Source: Euptelea pleiosperma
Lineage: Eukaryota > Streptophyta > Magnoliopsida > Ranunculales > Eupteleaceae
Length of the DNA: 64,000 bases
Reading direction: 5' to 3'
Assembly: GCA_035048495.1 (NCBI GenBank)
Contig: CM068553.1
Span: 12,354,520 to 12,418,519, forward strand
Shown: positions 34,117 to 45,770 of the stretch, piece after piece
Position numbering within the stretch: position 1 is the stretch's first letter
How the letters are laid out: each line of letters begins with the position of its first letter
Notes under the pieces: generated by a model
Databases searched by the model: none
What the model saw: only the letters and a program-made list of their open reading frames with translations
Told to the model about the DNA's origin: nothing
Position numbers and translations under genes: made by a program

Positions 34117-35449
34117 CAGAACTCGGCTGAACTCGGGGTCGCAAAAATGGACTCGGCTGAACTCGGCTCGACCTTAGTCCTTTCGAGGCCCTACTAGCTT
34201 CCAAGGAAAACCCGGAGATTGATGCAACATAAGAATCCAAGTGATTTATGTACAAAGTTGAGGGTCGTCATTGACTGTAGGTACATGTAATAGGTACACA
34301 ACTACAGGCTCGTCACAGATTTATCTGTTCATGCACGGGCCTAGGGTTCGTAATTAGAACATGGACCACATTTGGTCAACTTGATTACGAGGGTTCACCC
34401 TATAAGAGCAGTCTAATAAGCGAAGGACAGTCCCCTTCAATGGCCCCAGTTATCCTAACTCCCACTTCATCACCCGATATATACCGCTAACGATATCGGG
34501 TGGAGCTTTTTCTCGTCGTGTTGACGGGTCGGCATCCCAGAAGGGTCGCGGCAGGTTCGCAGTCGGTCGAAAAACTTTTTTCCAAATTATTTTCGTATGA
34601 ATCGTTATGATATGTTCACACGAGGAGGGTTACATCAGGTTGGCAGCCCGTGTAAAACTTTTTTTTCTGAATTGATAATTTTCACACGAATCTACGCAAT
34701 TATATATCGTTGACAAAGTATAATTTAAATCATTGAAGATCAGCGAAATAATAATATAAAATTTTTTTAGGATAATTTCGTCACGCCCGTGATGCCGTTA
34801 TGTTTTCGCATCTTATAATGACATTTAAGATTTTCTTGTGCGGATTTTACGCTAAAATTGACTTACGACGAATTAATCAAATGATTAGTCAAAATCGAGA
34901 GGAATTATGGATGGGGATTACCTTAAATCGCGATTTTCATGATTACCTAATTATCAAAATCATCATTTAGGCAAATCAATTGTGCTTGGATCTCCAAAAA
35001 TAAAAATTAATTATTATTTAATTTCAATTGGGTAAAACAATTAAGAGCTGTTTTTTTCCCACATCATGAATTAGAAAATTCCGATCTCCGCTGCCGGGCG
35101 CTGCTATCACCACCGTAGTTCGGCGGTTTCATCGTTTTTTTTCCCACATCAGGAGGATTTTTACAAACTTAATGGCATTTTCCGATGGGATGAGTATGAT
35201 GTGGAACCATTGGATTTTATCTCACTGAGGGAAAAGTCTTTGTATTGAATGGCTATGATCTATTCTGTTCAATGGGTTGATTTTTTATGTAGGAAATATC
35301 GTACATGGAATCCTTTGGATGGTGGATCCCATGGTCTTGTATGTGCTACCACGTGCATGATCATCTGCAGTAGCATGTGAACTTGTACTAGTGCTACAAT
35401 GCATTGTCTCCTATTTATTTCTGGTATGGGATGATCAAACTTTTTCTGC
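34117..35449. other. Intergenic sequence with one small perfect hairpin
   Basis: At 34471-34502 CACCCGATAT and ATATCGGGTG form a perfect 10-bp stem with a 12-nt loop. ACTCGGCTGAACTCGG is repeated near 34130-34170. Otherwise nothing is recognised. Confidence 0.5.
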
Positions 35450-35843
35450 CCTATAGATCGAGTAAAATTTTGATGACAGGGCGAAATATGAGCCACGTGG
35501 CACACTCTTAGAGGACTCTGACCGTCTGGATGTTTTTCCAATCCATAGATGGACCTACAGACTAAAAATCAGCTTGATTAGTGATTTAGAACCTTTGGAT
35601 CTTTGTACCTCAAATAATGGTCAATATGCTCAAATTCCCACGGTTATTGTCAACCTGAGAAAATAATTCCAATCCAACGCCTAGAAATCACTAATCGGGC
35701 TGATTTTTGGTTTGTAGGTCCACCTAGGGATTGGCCAAACATCCATACGGTCAGAGTCCTATAAGAGTGTGCCACGTGGCTCTTATTGCGTCTCGATGAT
35801 AGGGCCGTGTCATCAAAGTTTTACTCCTACCCTTTTAAGGTAG
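35450..35843 (+). mobile_element. MITE family B, complete subfamily with AGTAAAA ends
   Basis: Ends GAGTAAAATTTTGATGACA and TGTCATCAAAGTTTTACTC are inverted copies. Inside are both G-box ends (GCCACGTGGC at about 35493 and 35776) and the full pair of arms. It differs from the copy at 42244 in its outermost 20-30 bp. Confidence 0.82.
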
Positions 35844-38800
35844 GGCCCGCCTAATGGCTGATCAAAGACCCTTTCATATCTAGAAGATCTCCAATGCCTC
35901 TAAATCAACACAATTCACTACAACCATCCAATTTATAGACTTTTGCATGATCAAGCAATCTCTTGTGTTTTTTTTCTGTCAAACTGGTCCGATTGATAGA
36001 TCGGACAGGTTATAATCATCCGATCGATGCTACATGGAGATCATGAATATGTGGCCTACCCCGTTACATAAAAAAGGTTAAAAGTGTTAGATTTATTAGA
36101 GTATAAGCATCTCTATGTTTCTTTCTTTTTTTGGATAAGCTTTATGTTTCTTTTTCTACAAAATTGATGACAGACATCTCCTATGTTATACTTTTTAGGG
36201 TACAAAGCTATAGAAATTTTGCTCCTGGTAAAGAGGACAGAAGAAGGGTTTGGGGTCCTTAGATACTGTTAAAATGAGTTGTCTCCCCCCTGGAAGGTCT
36301 GCACCCTCGTGGGTGTGAGCTCTTGTCTGTCCATTAACTCATGTTTAGTACTTCAGTAACAGATTTGATAGGCATTGTCAATGATTCTGGCCGATGTTCG
36401 TCCGTATTCGTCGATACGATACGGATTTTGGATCTACCACTCTGATCGTGGTATCGTGTAGTCCTCCCAATGGACCGGATTCAGTGCAGATTGTAGATAA
36501 TTACTTGCACACGTAGGAACGGTTACACAGATCACGGTCGATCAGTGCCAATCCAATAGAAAAATAACCTACCCTTGTCCAGATCTGAGAAAGTTTCAAT
36601 GGATCGAATAAGAATCAATCTCGATCTCAAACCAATTCAATACCTCAATCTAGACCCAATGTTATCAGAATGGATCATGGAGTTGCCCCAATCCATTAAC
36701 AGTCCTAATACAGGATATTCTTGTTAAAAAACCATTTACCTCAAAAGATCGACCTGTTGGGGTCATCAAGTCAACACAACATGTGCGCGGGAACACACCA
36801 ACCGCTAACATTCTTATGGGTTTTTTTTTTTTTTATAATTTAAATCACATTTTTTTTTCTTCAAAATTATAGAATTCAGCCCCATGTCTCAATGGAAAGT
36901 TGTAAATCGGTCTGGTGTTGAAATTACATGGGTAGCATTATTGAATATGTGTAGATTGATTGATTGACTTTCTTATAAAAACATTTGGCCATATTTTTCC
37001 ATGAATGTGTCAGATGGTACAATTATCTGATGGGGTGGATATATGACAGAGTGGATGGTTGATCCCCCCTCTCATTAATGGCTTTGCTGTTAATAAAATG
37101 TAGTAAGGGTGGACAACAAATTTACTTAAATCATCTTTCTAATGAGTAAATCTATAGGACATGGATCTCCAAGATCAAAAAACCAACCAACCATCTTATC
37201 AACAAACTTATTTCTCATTTGTTCAACAATAGTTGGGATGATCCAATCACATTGACTTTTGAACTAAGATATGTCCCTCGTGGGTTCTTAGAGCATATCC
37301 AAGGCTACCTAATATTCCTCCCCCCTTACCCAACTTAGGGTAGAAAACCAAAAAAAGTTGCCTGCAAGACTACCTTAAAATCAACCATTAGTTGATTTTT
37401 CTCTGAATCCTACCCTAAAGTTAAAGTAGGATTTGAGGTGAGAAATGTCATGTGTAATGATTTGTGTTGTACCCTAAATCAATTTTATTGTTAGATTTCA
37501 ATAGAATCCAGGTGCAATTCAATAAAAAGTCTTGCTTACTTAAATCAATTAAAGTTGATTGATGCATTATATTCATTGTGCACGTGTGTGCGTTATAGAC
37601 AAAATAAAGCCAGTAGAGTTTATATATGCAATTCCTTTATAGTTTGCGAGGTCTTAAAGAGGGGTGAATAAGACTATTTAAATTATTTACTAATAATACG
37701 CTCACCTTAATCACTTTATAATAAGACAAAGCTTTCAAAAGAGTAAATAGTGGAACAAAAACCAGTTAAACCGGCAGAACATGTTATCTACAAGGTAAAC
37801 CTCGTATGATCGTGGTAGACTACTAGACTTATGTAGATGGGACATGGCCATTTGTTATTATGCCTCAGAGACCCATGGTTATAACCAAGGTTCTAGTGAG
37901 GAAAACTATAAGAATGACGGTAAAGCCTCCACCCAACCAATTCCTTGTAGTCCGAGAATTGAAAGAGCAAAGTGAACCCATCAATCCAGATTTGATATTC
38001 GCTATAGATATTTTCCTGAAACTCCTAGAAGTGACTCATCACCATAGTACATTCTAAGTGGGGCCAATAGAAGATCAGCCCTAGATTGATTGGTTTTATG
38101 TTATTATTTAGATAGTCCATTGATGACTCATAGTTTATTTTATTTTCACATTCGTTTATGGTTTACTTCTATGTTTCCTTTATATTTTGAATTCTTATCA
38201 TCTTTAAATAAATCTATAAAGGATTTTTTCGCTGGTTTATGTGATGTTTTGTTGAGCTTAGTATCATATTTTTCACGATTTGGATACAGCTCAAGGTGCT
38301 CGTATTAGAACAAGAAATAGGCCTTTTAGACTTAGCCAAAACAAATCATTAATTACTAAAGTTTTGGCCTATTAAAGTCTGAAAGATTAGGAAGTTCTTA
38401 CCAAAGAATCTTGGGTCCAAACCATAAACCATTGATGCACATTTTCTTTGATTTTGAGCTCCCGAAGTTTCAGCATTTTCCTTGATCTTGATCATCATGA
38501 GGAACTTAAAGTATTTGATCTTCCTTGAGGAGTTAGATCGGAAGCTCCGCAGGGCCGTTTTGTTTGGTCTGAGCCGCCCTGGTGAATAGAAGCCGCTACC
38601 GATTTGGACACTCCTCACCATCAGTGGTCCACTAGATCATAATGGGAAGAGGGGATGACCGAAATTCACTCAACTACTTTCCTCGTGAGAAGGCTTTTTA
38701 GCTTGACCATGATCATATCCTAGGATCATTATTCCTTAATATAGTTCTAAATTTCTCTACCAATATATAGGTGGTCCTTGATCATCATTTATAAACATAG

Positions 38801-38848
38801 GGCTATAAAATTATTATCTTTCTAATTGATCATTTAGATAGTTTTAAC
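35844..38848. other. Intergenic sequence, scattered old repeats
   Basis: Around 36380-36705, GATCG-rich text ending CCAATCCATTAACAGTCCTA looks like a degraded family F MITE. GTCTTAAAGAGGGGTGAATAAG at about 37651 resembles a string common in plant LTR elements. No gene recognised; short frames at 37860-38308 lack any domain. Confidence 0.45.
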
Positions 38849-39158
38849 CATGGTTTTAAAAAACGGCCGTTATAACGGAGTCAGACCTACCCCATTACGT
38901 TATGAACCGTTTTAACGCTCAGAACAATCGCTGTTATTTTATGAAAAAAATGACCGTTATTTCTATTATTTTCTATTTTTTTTTTCCGTTATAAATTTTA
39001 TTGAAATGTTGAAATTCAAAATTTGAATATTTTATTGCTGTTTTTTTTTTTCTATTTTTGCCCATGTATATTACAATTTGTTATAACGCCGCCGTATAAC
39101 TGAAAAAACAGTAACGCCCCACTCCGTTATACCGTTATAACGTGCCCTTTTAAACCTT
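38849..39158 (+). mobile_element. MITE family A, complete
   Basis: This 310-bp element begins CATGGTTTTAAAAAACGGCC and ends TGCCCTTTTAAACCTT. It is flanked by AGTTTTAAC (38840-38848) and GGCTTTAAC (39159-39167), 7 of 9 matching. Confidence 0.8.
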
Positions 39159-39410
39159 GGCTTTAACTATGTCGTCTACCATGACCATATTACATTTATA
39201 CATGCACATATGCACATCCCTAGCGCATGTTAGCATTTGCCATGCATCACTCTTGGATATGATGCTTCCCACACTCTAAGCTCCAAAACTAGCAAAAGTG
39301 AATCTGTGTAGTTGATACCGAGATACCCTTAAAGAACTTGTCGCCATGTTCTTTTGGAAAGCTTGTGACTTGTGAGCATGATATTACAAAAACTTTTATT
39401 TACAACAAAC

Positions 39411-39731
39411 CAAGGTTTAAAAAGGGGCCGTTATAACGGACTAGGGGTGTTACCATTTTTTCCGTTATAATGAATTGTAACAGACGGGCAAAAATGGAAA
39501 TAACCGAAAAAACCGGTGCTAAAATTCAAAATTTCTATTTCAATTTTCCAATAAAATTTATTACGTAAATAACGATCATTTTTTTTTCATAAAGTTATAA
39601 CAGCTGTTATTTAAAAAAATGGCCGTTATAACAAAAATATGAGCATTAAACTGGTTCATAATGTAATGGGGTAGGTCCGAATCCGTTATAACAGCAGTTA
39701 TTTTCGTTAGAAGGGCTGTTTTTTAAACCAT
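39411..39731 (+). mobile_element. MITE family A, complete, perfect 9-bp duplication
   Basis: This 321-bp element begins CAAGGTTTAAAAAGGGGCCG and ends GGGCTGTTTTTTAAACCAT. It is flanked by ACAACAAAC on both sides (39402-39410 and 39732-39740). This copy fixes family A as Mutator-type. Confidence 0.9.
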
Positions 39732-39740
39732 ACAACAAAC

Positions 39741-40106
39741 CGTGGTTTAAATTAAAAAATGGCCGTTATTACGAAAATAATGGCGGTTAGAACGGATTTG
39801 GACCTCCCCCGTTACGTACCGTTAAAATGCTCAGAAAATAACGGCTGTTAATAACGACCATTTTTTTCTGAAAATTTTTTAAGAAATAAAAGGGCGTTAT
39901 TTTTCATTTTTTATGTTATTTTCCGTTTTTTGAAAATCTGAAACTCAAATTTCACAATTTAACATTTGAATTCCACCACCTTTTTTTCCCGTTATTCTCC
40001 ATTTTTGCCTCTGAGCGTTATTTTCATTATAATGACCGTTATAACGGAAAAAATGGTAACACCCCCTGTCCGTTGTAACGTTATAATAGTCGTTTTTTAA
40101 AACCAT
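39741..40106 (+). mobile_element. MITE family A, second copy abutting the first
   Basis: This 366-bp element begins CGTGGTTTAAATTAAAAAAT and ends GTCGTTTTTTAAAACCAT. Its left flank is the duplication ACAACAAAC left by the preceding element; its right flank is GGAACAAAC (40107-40115), 7 of 9. Confidence 0.85.
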
Positions 40107-40857
40107 GGAACAAACTACTCAGTAAGGTAAACCCTATAAAGAAAAGAAAGGAAACAGTAGTTGAAATGTGGTGACATCACTTTCCTTGTGTCAAGGCGTC
40201 CTTCTCTCCTTTAACACATGGGGCCATTGATCCCCCACCACCATCACCTTCAAACCTTCTAAGCTTCTCATTTTAAAACTTTCAAAACCCATATCCAACA
40301 ATGCAAGTTGGTTTGAAAAGAAAGAAGGAAAAGACTAATTTTATATATAAATGGTTTAATTTTTGTCCGTGGAACAAAACAGTTGTTGAAGAATTTGGTT
40401 TTTATTTTATGGTTGTAAAGTGGGGTTTAAGGGTTCTTTTATGTTACACTTATAAGAAGATATGCCTTTAAAGATCTCAAGGGAAGTGACATGTGATAGA
40501 GACTAAGTTAAGCTTAGAAGGGTCCATGAGATAGGGTTTTAGCCCATAATATGAACACATGGGGTTGGAGAGAACCGAGATTTTTGGTCTCACAAAGGGC
40601 TGACACCATTATTTTTAGTAGAGAGAGAGATGATTTCTGATTCCATGCTTCACAAACACATCACAAAGTTGCATCGGCGCATCTATCACGTCTGTCCGAT
40701 CGTACCTTCTTTTTTCATTGTTCATAGTTCATATTAATAGTTTCTCATTATTATTTATGACTCAGTGAGCCGATTTGCTAGTCGTTGAGAGTTGAGAGTA
40801 GAGACAACCCAACTCAATAGACATAGGATTCGAGTTTGAGTTTTCCGATTTTAAAAT

Positions 40858-41183
40858 GGGTTGCTTTACGGGCGCCCACCTCTTTCGGCTGGGCACCCAC
40901 ATGGGACCAAAATGCCCCTACTTTGTGTGGGCACCCACCCTTCTCTCTCTCTCTCTCTCTATACTGTAACTCTCTCCTCTCCCCTCCCTCAGTCTCTCCT
41001 TCTCGCAGTCCCTTCATCTCTTGCTCTCAATCTCTCCTCTTACTCCCTTCATCTCCACGGTAGTGCAACACTGTGGAGAGAGAGAGAGAGAGAGAGAGAG
41101 GGGTGGGTGCCCACACAAAGTAGGGGCATTTTGGTCCCATGTGGCTGCCCTGCCGAAAGACGTGGGCGCCCATAGAGTGACCC
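40858..41183 (+). mobile_element. Mutator-type MITE of the D class with CT/GA tracts
   Basis: Ends GGGTTGCTTTACGGGCGCCC and GGGCGCCCATAGAGTGACCC are inverted copies, and the arms remain complementary for about 100 bp (GGGCACCCAC, AAAATGCCCCTAC). They are separated by CT and GA microsatellites and a small CCACGGTAGTGC hairpin. Flanks are TTTTAAAAT and TTTGGAAAT (7 of 9). Overlapping open frames here are artefacts of the palindrome. Confidence 0.8.
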
Positions 41184-41639
41184 TTTGGAAATATTGGTTT
41201 GATTTAATTCCAACTAGAAGCCAAACAAGGGATTTCTAATCAATAATTTAGTGTTGGTGCTCACTCATTGTGGGTGGCCCAGGTATCCGGTATATGTGAG
41301 AGAGAGAGAGAGCATTCATAAAAGATGTAACTTTAGCATATTTGGTTTAGGTATGCTTCAAGCCTTCAACGAGGGCTGTTAATTGATCTGGTTCGAATCA
41401 AGGTAGGGTTGATTTAGAACCAATTCAATAATTTATCAGATTATGATTTTCAAATCCAGACCTTATTGGGTCAACCCTAACATTGAGTTGATCTTGATCT
41501 AAAGGAAATGAAAATTGTAAATTTTTACGTTAAATTGTAAAATTTTATCAACATGGTGGTTGATAATTGAATCAAAAATTTTAAATTCAGCCTTGCTGTT
41601 ATCAGCCCTACTTCAACCAACCAATGTGAGGATAAATTT

Positions 41640-41820
41640 GGGCTGTCATTGAAGCTGATGACAGCCACACAATTCTCGGCACCTACCCTGGTGCTTTTTT
41701 TGCCATACACCCAATTCATTTTCGCTTTTGTAATTAAAAATTAGGGTTTAGATATGTGGCAAAAATGCACTTGGTAGGTGCCGAGAATTGTGTGGCTGTT
41801 GTCGGCTTCGATGACATCCC
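41640..41820 (+). mobile_element. Foldback element
   Basis: GCCACACAATTCTCGGCACC (about 41663) and GGTGCCGAGAATTGTGTGGC (about 41777) are exact inverted copies within arms of about 65 bp. No target duplication was identified. Confidence 0.72.
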
Positions 41821-41890
41821 ACTGTCATGAAAGTTTTACTCAACCATTGTTTTCTTTCTTTCTTCTTCTTCTGTGTTTCATTTTTAAATT

Positions 41891-42233
41891 GGGTCGGGAT
41901 GGGGAGGCAACCATTTTGGCAGAGCCACATGGAAGATGAATCAATGGCTGATTTTTGGTGAGGATGATCTTTTCACCATATAGATCACCCACCAAAAAAT
42001 TTGCCCAGTCTAAAATTTCTAACCCCATCAAATGTGATTTTCAAGTTACATTGTAAAAATAGATGGTCCATAATTCCTCAACTTCTAAACCAATCTACAA
42101 ATATCGGAATGATTTGAATTTTTGTGAGGATGATCTCCTCAACATAATGATCATCCTCACGAAAAATCAGCCCATGATTCAACTTCTATATGGGTCCACC
42201 AAATGGTTGTCTCCACTCCCCTATTCCCGACCC
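41891..42233 (+). mobile_element. Mutator-type MITE, family C (complete)
   Basis: This 343-bp palindromic element begins GGGTCGGGATGGGGAGG and ends CCCCTATTCCCGACCC. It is flanked by the perfect 9-bp duplication TTTTAAATT (41882-41890 and 42234-42242). Nine-bp duplications and long terminal inverted repeats indicate Mutator-type transposition. It is the complete reference copy for the units in the train at 1.65-3.7 kb. Confidence 0.88.
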
Positions 42234-42243
42234 TTTTAAATTT

Positions 42244-42643
42244 GGGTCGGGCTCCGTTGACGGGTGAAAAAATGACAGGATTCCGTACAGGGACACAATA
42301 TAAGCTACGTGGCACACTCTTAGAGGAATCTGACTGTATGGATGTTTTTCCAATCTCATGGTGGACCTACAAACCAAAACTCAGCCTGATTAGTGATTTA
42401 TTGGCTTTGGTTTGGACTTATTTTCATGGGCTGATCTCAACTGTGGGAATTTGAGCAGTATTTGAAGTACAAAGATCCAACGCCTATAAATCACGAATCA
42501 GGCTGATTTTTGCTTTGTAAGTCCTCCATGGGATTGGACAAACATCCATACAGTCAGATTCATCTAAGAGTGTGCCATGTGGCTTATATTGTGTCCCTGT
42601 ACAGAATCCTGTCATTTTTTCACCTGTCAATGGGGCCCGACCC
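42244..42643 (+). mobile_element. Mutator-type MITE, family B (complete)
   Basis: This 400-bp near-complete palindrome begins GGGTCGGGCTCCGTTGACGG and ends CAATGGGGCCCGACCC. It is flanked by TTTAAATTT on both sides (42235-42243 and 42644-42652). Arms of nearly 200 bp carry CACACTCTTAGAGG, AACATCCATACAG and AAATCA(G/C)CCTGAT strings. Its left target duplication overlaps the right duplication of the family C element beside it. Confidence 0.88.
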
Positions 42644-42652
42644 TTTAAATTT

Positions 42653-43184
42653 TAGGTACTTTGTTCCCAAACCAATTTTTGCTTTGCTTCTTTGACAGGT
42701 TATCCAGCGCTGCCAATATGGAGTCAACTGTACTTATCTTTGCTGGCAAGTTTTAATTGGACCAAAGTTGACACCTCACGCTCTCAAGCCATAACTTAAT
42801 TATTAAAGCTTAGTGGCTTGCAAGGAGCAAGGGACACTTAGGGGCCAATAAAACTTTGACACGTGGACAACCATGGTTGACAACATGATGTGATCACCAC
42901 AATGATTTTGCCAGTTTGCAGTATTTTTGGTAAAATTAAGCTGTAAATAACCTAATTTAATGATTTAATTAGGTAAATGAATTCGTAGGACCGAACCCAC
43001 AACATGAAGGTTACAACCATGAGCACCATGCACATGAGCCAGGGGGTCAACCCCAAAGCAAACCATGTAACAATTGGAGTCCGAGTTTGCTGTTTGAAGC
43101 CAGTCCTTCCAAAATGCTACGTGGCTCTTTCTTTTGGGCCCACTGACACACGGATTATTGGTTCACCTCTTGGTGGATCTATCC
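42653..43184. other. Intergenic sequence between MITE copies
   Basis: No element borders or gene recognised. The short frame at 43004-43216 runs into the next MITE and is not a gene candidate. Confidence 0.5.
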
Positions 43185-43485
43185 ACGTCCATATGAGCCA
43201 CGTGGCACACTCTTAGAGACCACCGACCATATGGATGTTTGGCCCATCCCTAAGTCAACTTACAGACCAAAAATCAGCTGGGTGATTTCTAACTGTCAGA
43301 AATAACGCTCGAATCGCACGGTTAAAAATCAATCCATGAAAAAGACTCGAATACAACAATTAAATATCACCAATCAGGCTGATTTTTGGTCCATAGGTCC
43401 GTCCAACTAGGGATAGGCCAAACATCCATAAAGTCAGTGGTGTCCAAGAATATGCCACGTGGCATATAAGAACGTCCATGAGCGT
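43185..43485 (+). mobile_element. MITE family B, complete arms
   Basis: Left GAGCCACGTGGCACACTCTT and right ATATGCCACGTGGCATATAA flank the usual paired AAAAATCAGC...GCTGATTTTT centre. Both ends carry GCCACGTGGC. Confidence 0.78.
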
Positions 43486-43519
43486 CTTCGTGATTTCTAT
43501 CCTAAGCATTTCAATGGGG

Positions 43520-43672
43520 TGATTTCTAACTGTTGGATTTGAGGTTGTTTGGGGTGCTAAATCTAACGGCTAGAAATCACCAATCAACTGATTTTATTTT
43601 TTTAAGGTCCAACAAAGTGTTGAGCCAAACATCCATGTGGACTCAAAAGAATGTTCCACGTGGCATTTTGAT
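43520..43672 (+). mobile_element. MITE family B, right half
   Basis: From TCTAACGGCTAGAAATCACC to GAATGTTCCACGTGGCATTT. It lies just downstream of the complete copy and is more diverged. Confidence 0.62.
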
Positions 43673-44514
43673 GTAGAGGGATTCCGAAACGGACAACAGC
43701 AAATTTTTTCTCTCAGAGAGAGAGAAATTGGGTCCACACGGCTCATGACCAATGAGTACTACCTCCGAACTCTTTGGTTGGGAATTGAGATTCCGTCCTA
43801 CCTTTCCCACCATATGTCCCGATCTTCGCAACAGCGAACTCTATTAAAACTTAAAAGCCGATTATATTAAGAAGACAAGCTTGGCAATCTATAATTTCTT
43901 AAGGGCATTTACGTAAATCTATTCTCTCTACGTTACGTAACCGGCCATGTGTTGCTAGTACACTCGATGCTCGTGCTGCAGAATGCAGATAGCACGTATT
44001 TCCTCAACAAAGTAAAAATAAAAAATAAAAATAATAAAAGTTAAAAAAAAAAATTATAAAAAGAGATCTCCGAAGCGTGGGCAGTTGATTACTGCGCCAC
44101 ATGTGCCCACCAGCAATATTCTGATCCTCTTGTCTCTGACACGTGTCAATCAGAAAAAGCATCCCTCTCCCTCCTCCTCTTGGCCCCCACCCCCATTTCG
44201 CCGGGAGAGTTACGCCGGCGCTACGCTTTCCTGCGCCACGGTGCATAGCGATCCCAGTCTCCATGTTTTTCACTATCTTGTACCAAAGAGGTTGCCCAAC
44301 TGTAAATCAAAGTTTGAAGGGGTAGTTTCGTCATTTCAACAAGTTTAGAAACTTGAGTAAAACGAGATGACAACAAGAAAACGAGATATATTTCCTGCGA
44401 AGAAGATTCAAACACTCATGAATCATGATTACGCAGTAAATGTCATTTAAAGCACCTCCCATTAACTCTCTGTAGTCGTTGCGGAAGGAAAAAGTCGTAT
44501 AGAACTTTTATGAC
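43673..44514. other. Intergenic sequence, GC-richer patch
   Basis: About 44080-44280 is unusually GC-rich (CCTCCTCTTGGCCCCCACCC, CGCCGGGAGAGTTACGCCGG) with overlapping short frames on both strands. It might be a relic of a leader or first exon, but no domain is readable. Confidence 0.35.
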
Positions 44515-44660
44515 CGACGTCGGTCATCAACTTTGATTTCTGACCACAATTTAAACCACGTGGCAGAGTTTTAGGTGACCACCGACCGTGTGAATGTTTA
44601 GCCCAACCCAACCCTAGGTGGGCCTACATACGAAAAATATTCAGCCTGACTAGTAGGAGG
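44515..44660 (+). mobile_element. MITE family B, left half
   Basis: AACCACGTGGCAGAGTTTTA, ACCGACCGTGTGAATGTTTA and GGTGGGCCTACATACG match the family B left arm. It is followed directly by a different foldback. Confidence 0.65.
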
Positions 44661-44668
44661 AACAACAA

Positions 44669-44880
44669 AAGTGAACCAAAAACGTTCGCATTTTTTCTCG
44701 GCCGTGTATCCTGAGAATCCAATCCAACGCTGGTTAATAGTGCTGAGCTGGCATCATTTTTGCAAAGCAGGCTGAATTTTGTTTAGCAAAAGTGATGCCG
44801 GCTCAGCACTACTAACCACCGTGTCGATGCTCGGGATCCACGGCTGAGAAAAATTGTGAACTTTTTTGGTTCAATTTTGT
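44669..44880 (+). mobile_element. Foldback element of about 210 bp
   Basis: Left GTGAACCAAAAACGTTCGCA and right GAACTTTTTTGGTTCAATTT are inverted ends. The arms stay complementary to the centre, where TAGTGCTGAGCTGGCATCA faces TGATGCCGGCTCAGCACTA. The stem is about 95 bp with a loop of about 15 nt. Confidence 0.78.
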
Positions 44881-45008
44881 AACCCTATTATTTATGTAAG
44901 TCAACCAGTTAAATTCCAACCAGAGTAGGTGTCAAACATTTTGCCACGAATGTTTTTTCAATGAGATGGGTGAGAAAAGAGTTTAGCTCGATGGACAATA
45001 GTATGAAC

Positions 45009-45432
45009 CATTGTATTAAAAACTGCCGTTTAAACGGTAACGCCCTAAGCCCGTTTCCGTTAAAACTGTTTAAATTAGTTTTATCGGTTTTGAATAAAAT
45101 GCCCGTTTTTTTTTTTATCTTAGCGGTCATTAAAATCGTTTAAACGGCCGTTAAAATTGTTTAAACAGCCATTTAATTCTGAAAAATTTTGTGAAAAAAC
45201 GGCCGTTAAATTCGTTTAATTCCGTTAAAATCCGTTAAATTCTTTTTCTTTTTTATTTTTAATTTTTAAATTTAAAATTTGAATTTCAGCGCCATTTTTT
45301 CCGTTAAAATCGTTAAAAACGGTTAAAATCCGTTAAATTCTATTTTTTTTTAATTTTTACCTTTGACCGTTTCAATCCGTTTTAACGGTAACGCCCCCAC
45401 TCTGTTTGTTAAAACGGCCTCCTTTAAACCTT
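45009..45432 (+). mobile_element. MITE family A, divergent subfamily
   Basis: This 424-bp copy has TTTAAAC where others have TTATAAC (for example CCGTTTAAACGG instead of CCGTTATAACGG). It is flanked by AGTATGAAC (45000-45008) and GGTGTGAAC (45433-45441), 7 of 9. The consistent change across both arms suggests a separate lineage. Confidence 0.78.
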
Positions 45433-45539
45433 GGTGTGAACAACAATATTAGATACACGTCCAACAAAAGAAAACGATAAATGAGAAAGACATTGCAACT
45501 TCAAAGATTCTAACGCAAATAGCAAAAGAGAACCATCCT

Positions 45540-45770
45540 AGATCACTCTGATTAGTGATTTCTAAGCGTGGGATTGTAGTCATTTTCATGGGTTGATTTT
45601 AACGGTGCTATTTGAGCATTATTGACCATTATTTAGGTACAATGATCCAAAGTTTGGAAATCACTAATTAAGCTGATTTTTGGTTTGTAGCCCATCTAGA
45701 GATTGGCCAAACATCTATACGGTCAGCGTCCTCTAAAAGTATGTCACGTGGCTGATATTGCGGACGGTCA
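45540..45770 (+). mobile_element. MITE family B, 5'-truncated, upstream of the ORP gene
   Basis: Keeps CTGATTAGTGATTTCTAAGC on the left, the centre, and AAAAGTATGTCACGTGGCTG on the right. A smaller family B scrap with GTGCCACGTGG follows at about 45815-45880, under 600 bp before the ORP start codon. Confidence 0.68.

Noticed and set aside
38090..38308. Hydrophobic 72-codon frame, considered as an organelle-derived insertion
   Set aside because: It does not match any mitochondrial or plastid protein I recognise; AT-rich DNA readily gives Phe/Leu-rich frames.
40814..41239. Four overlapping small frames with repeated APTLCGHPP-like and GGCPHKVGAFWSHV-like strings
   Set aside because: They arise from the two arms of a palindromic MITE, so the same peptide appears on both strands. 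No gene signal.
43637..43870. 77-codon frame near a family B copy
   Set aside because: Its 5' part is MITE sequence and the remainder has no domain.
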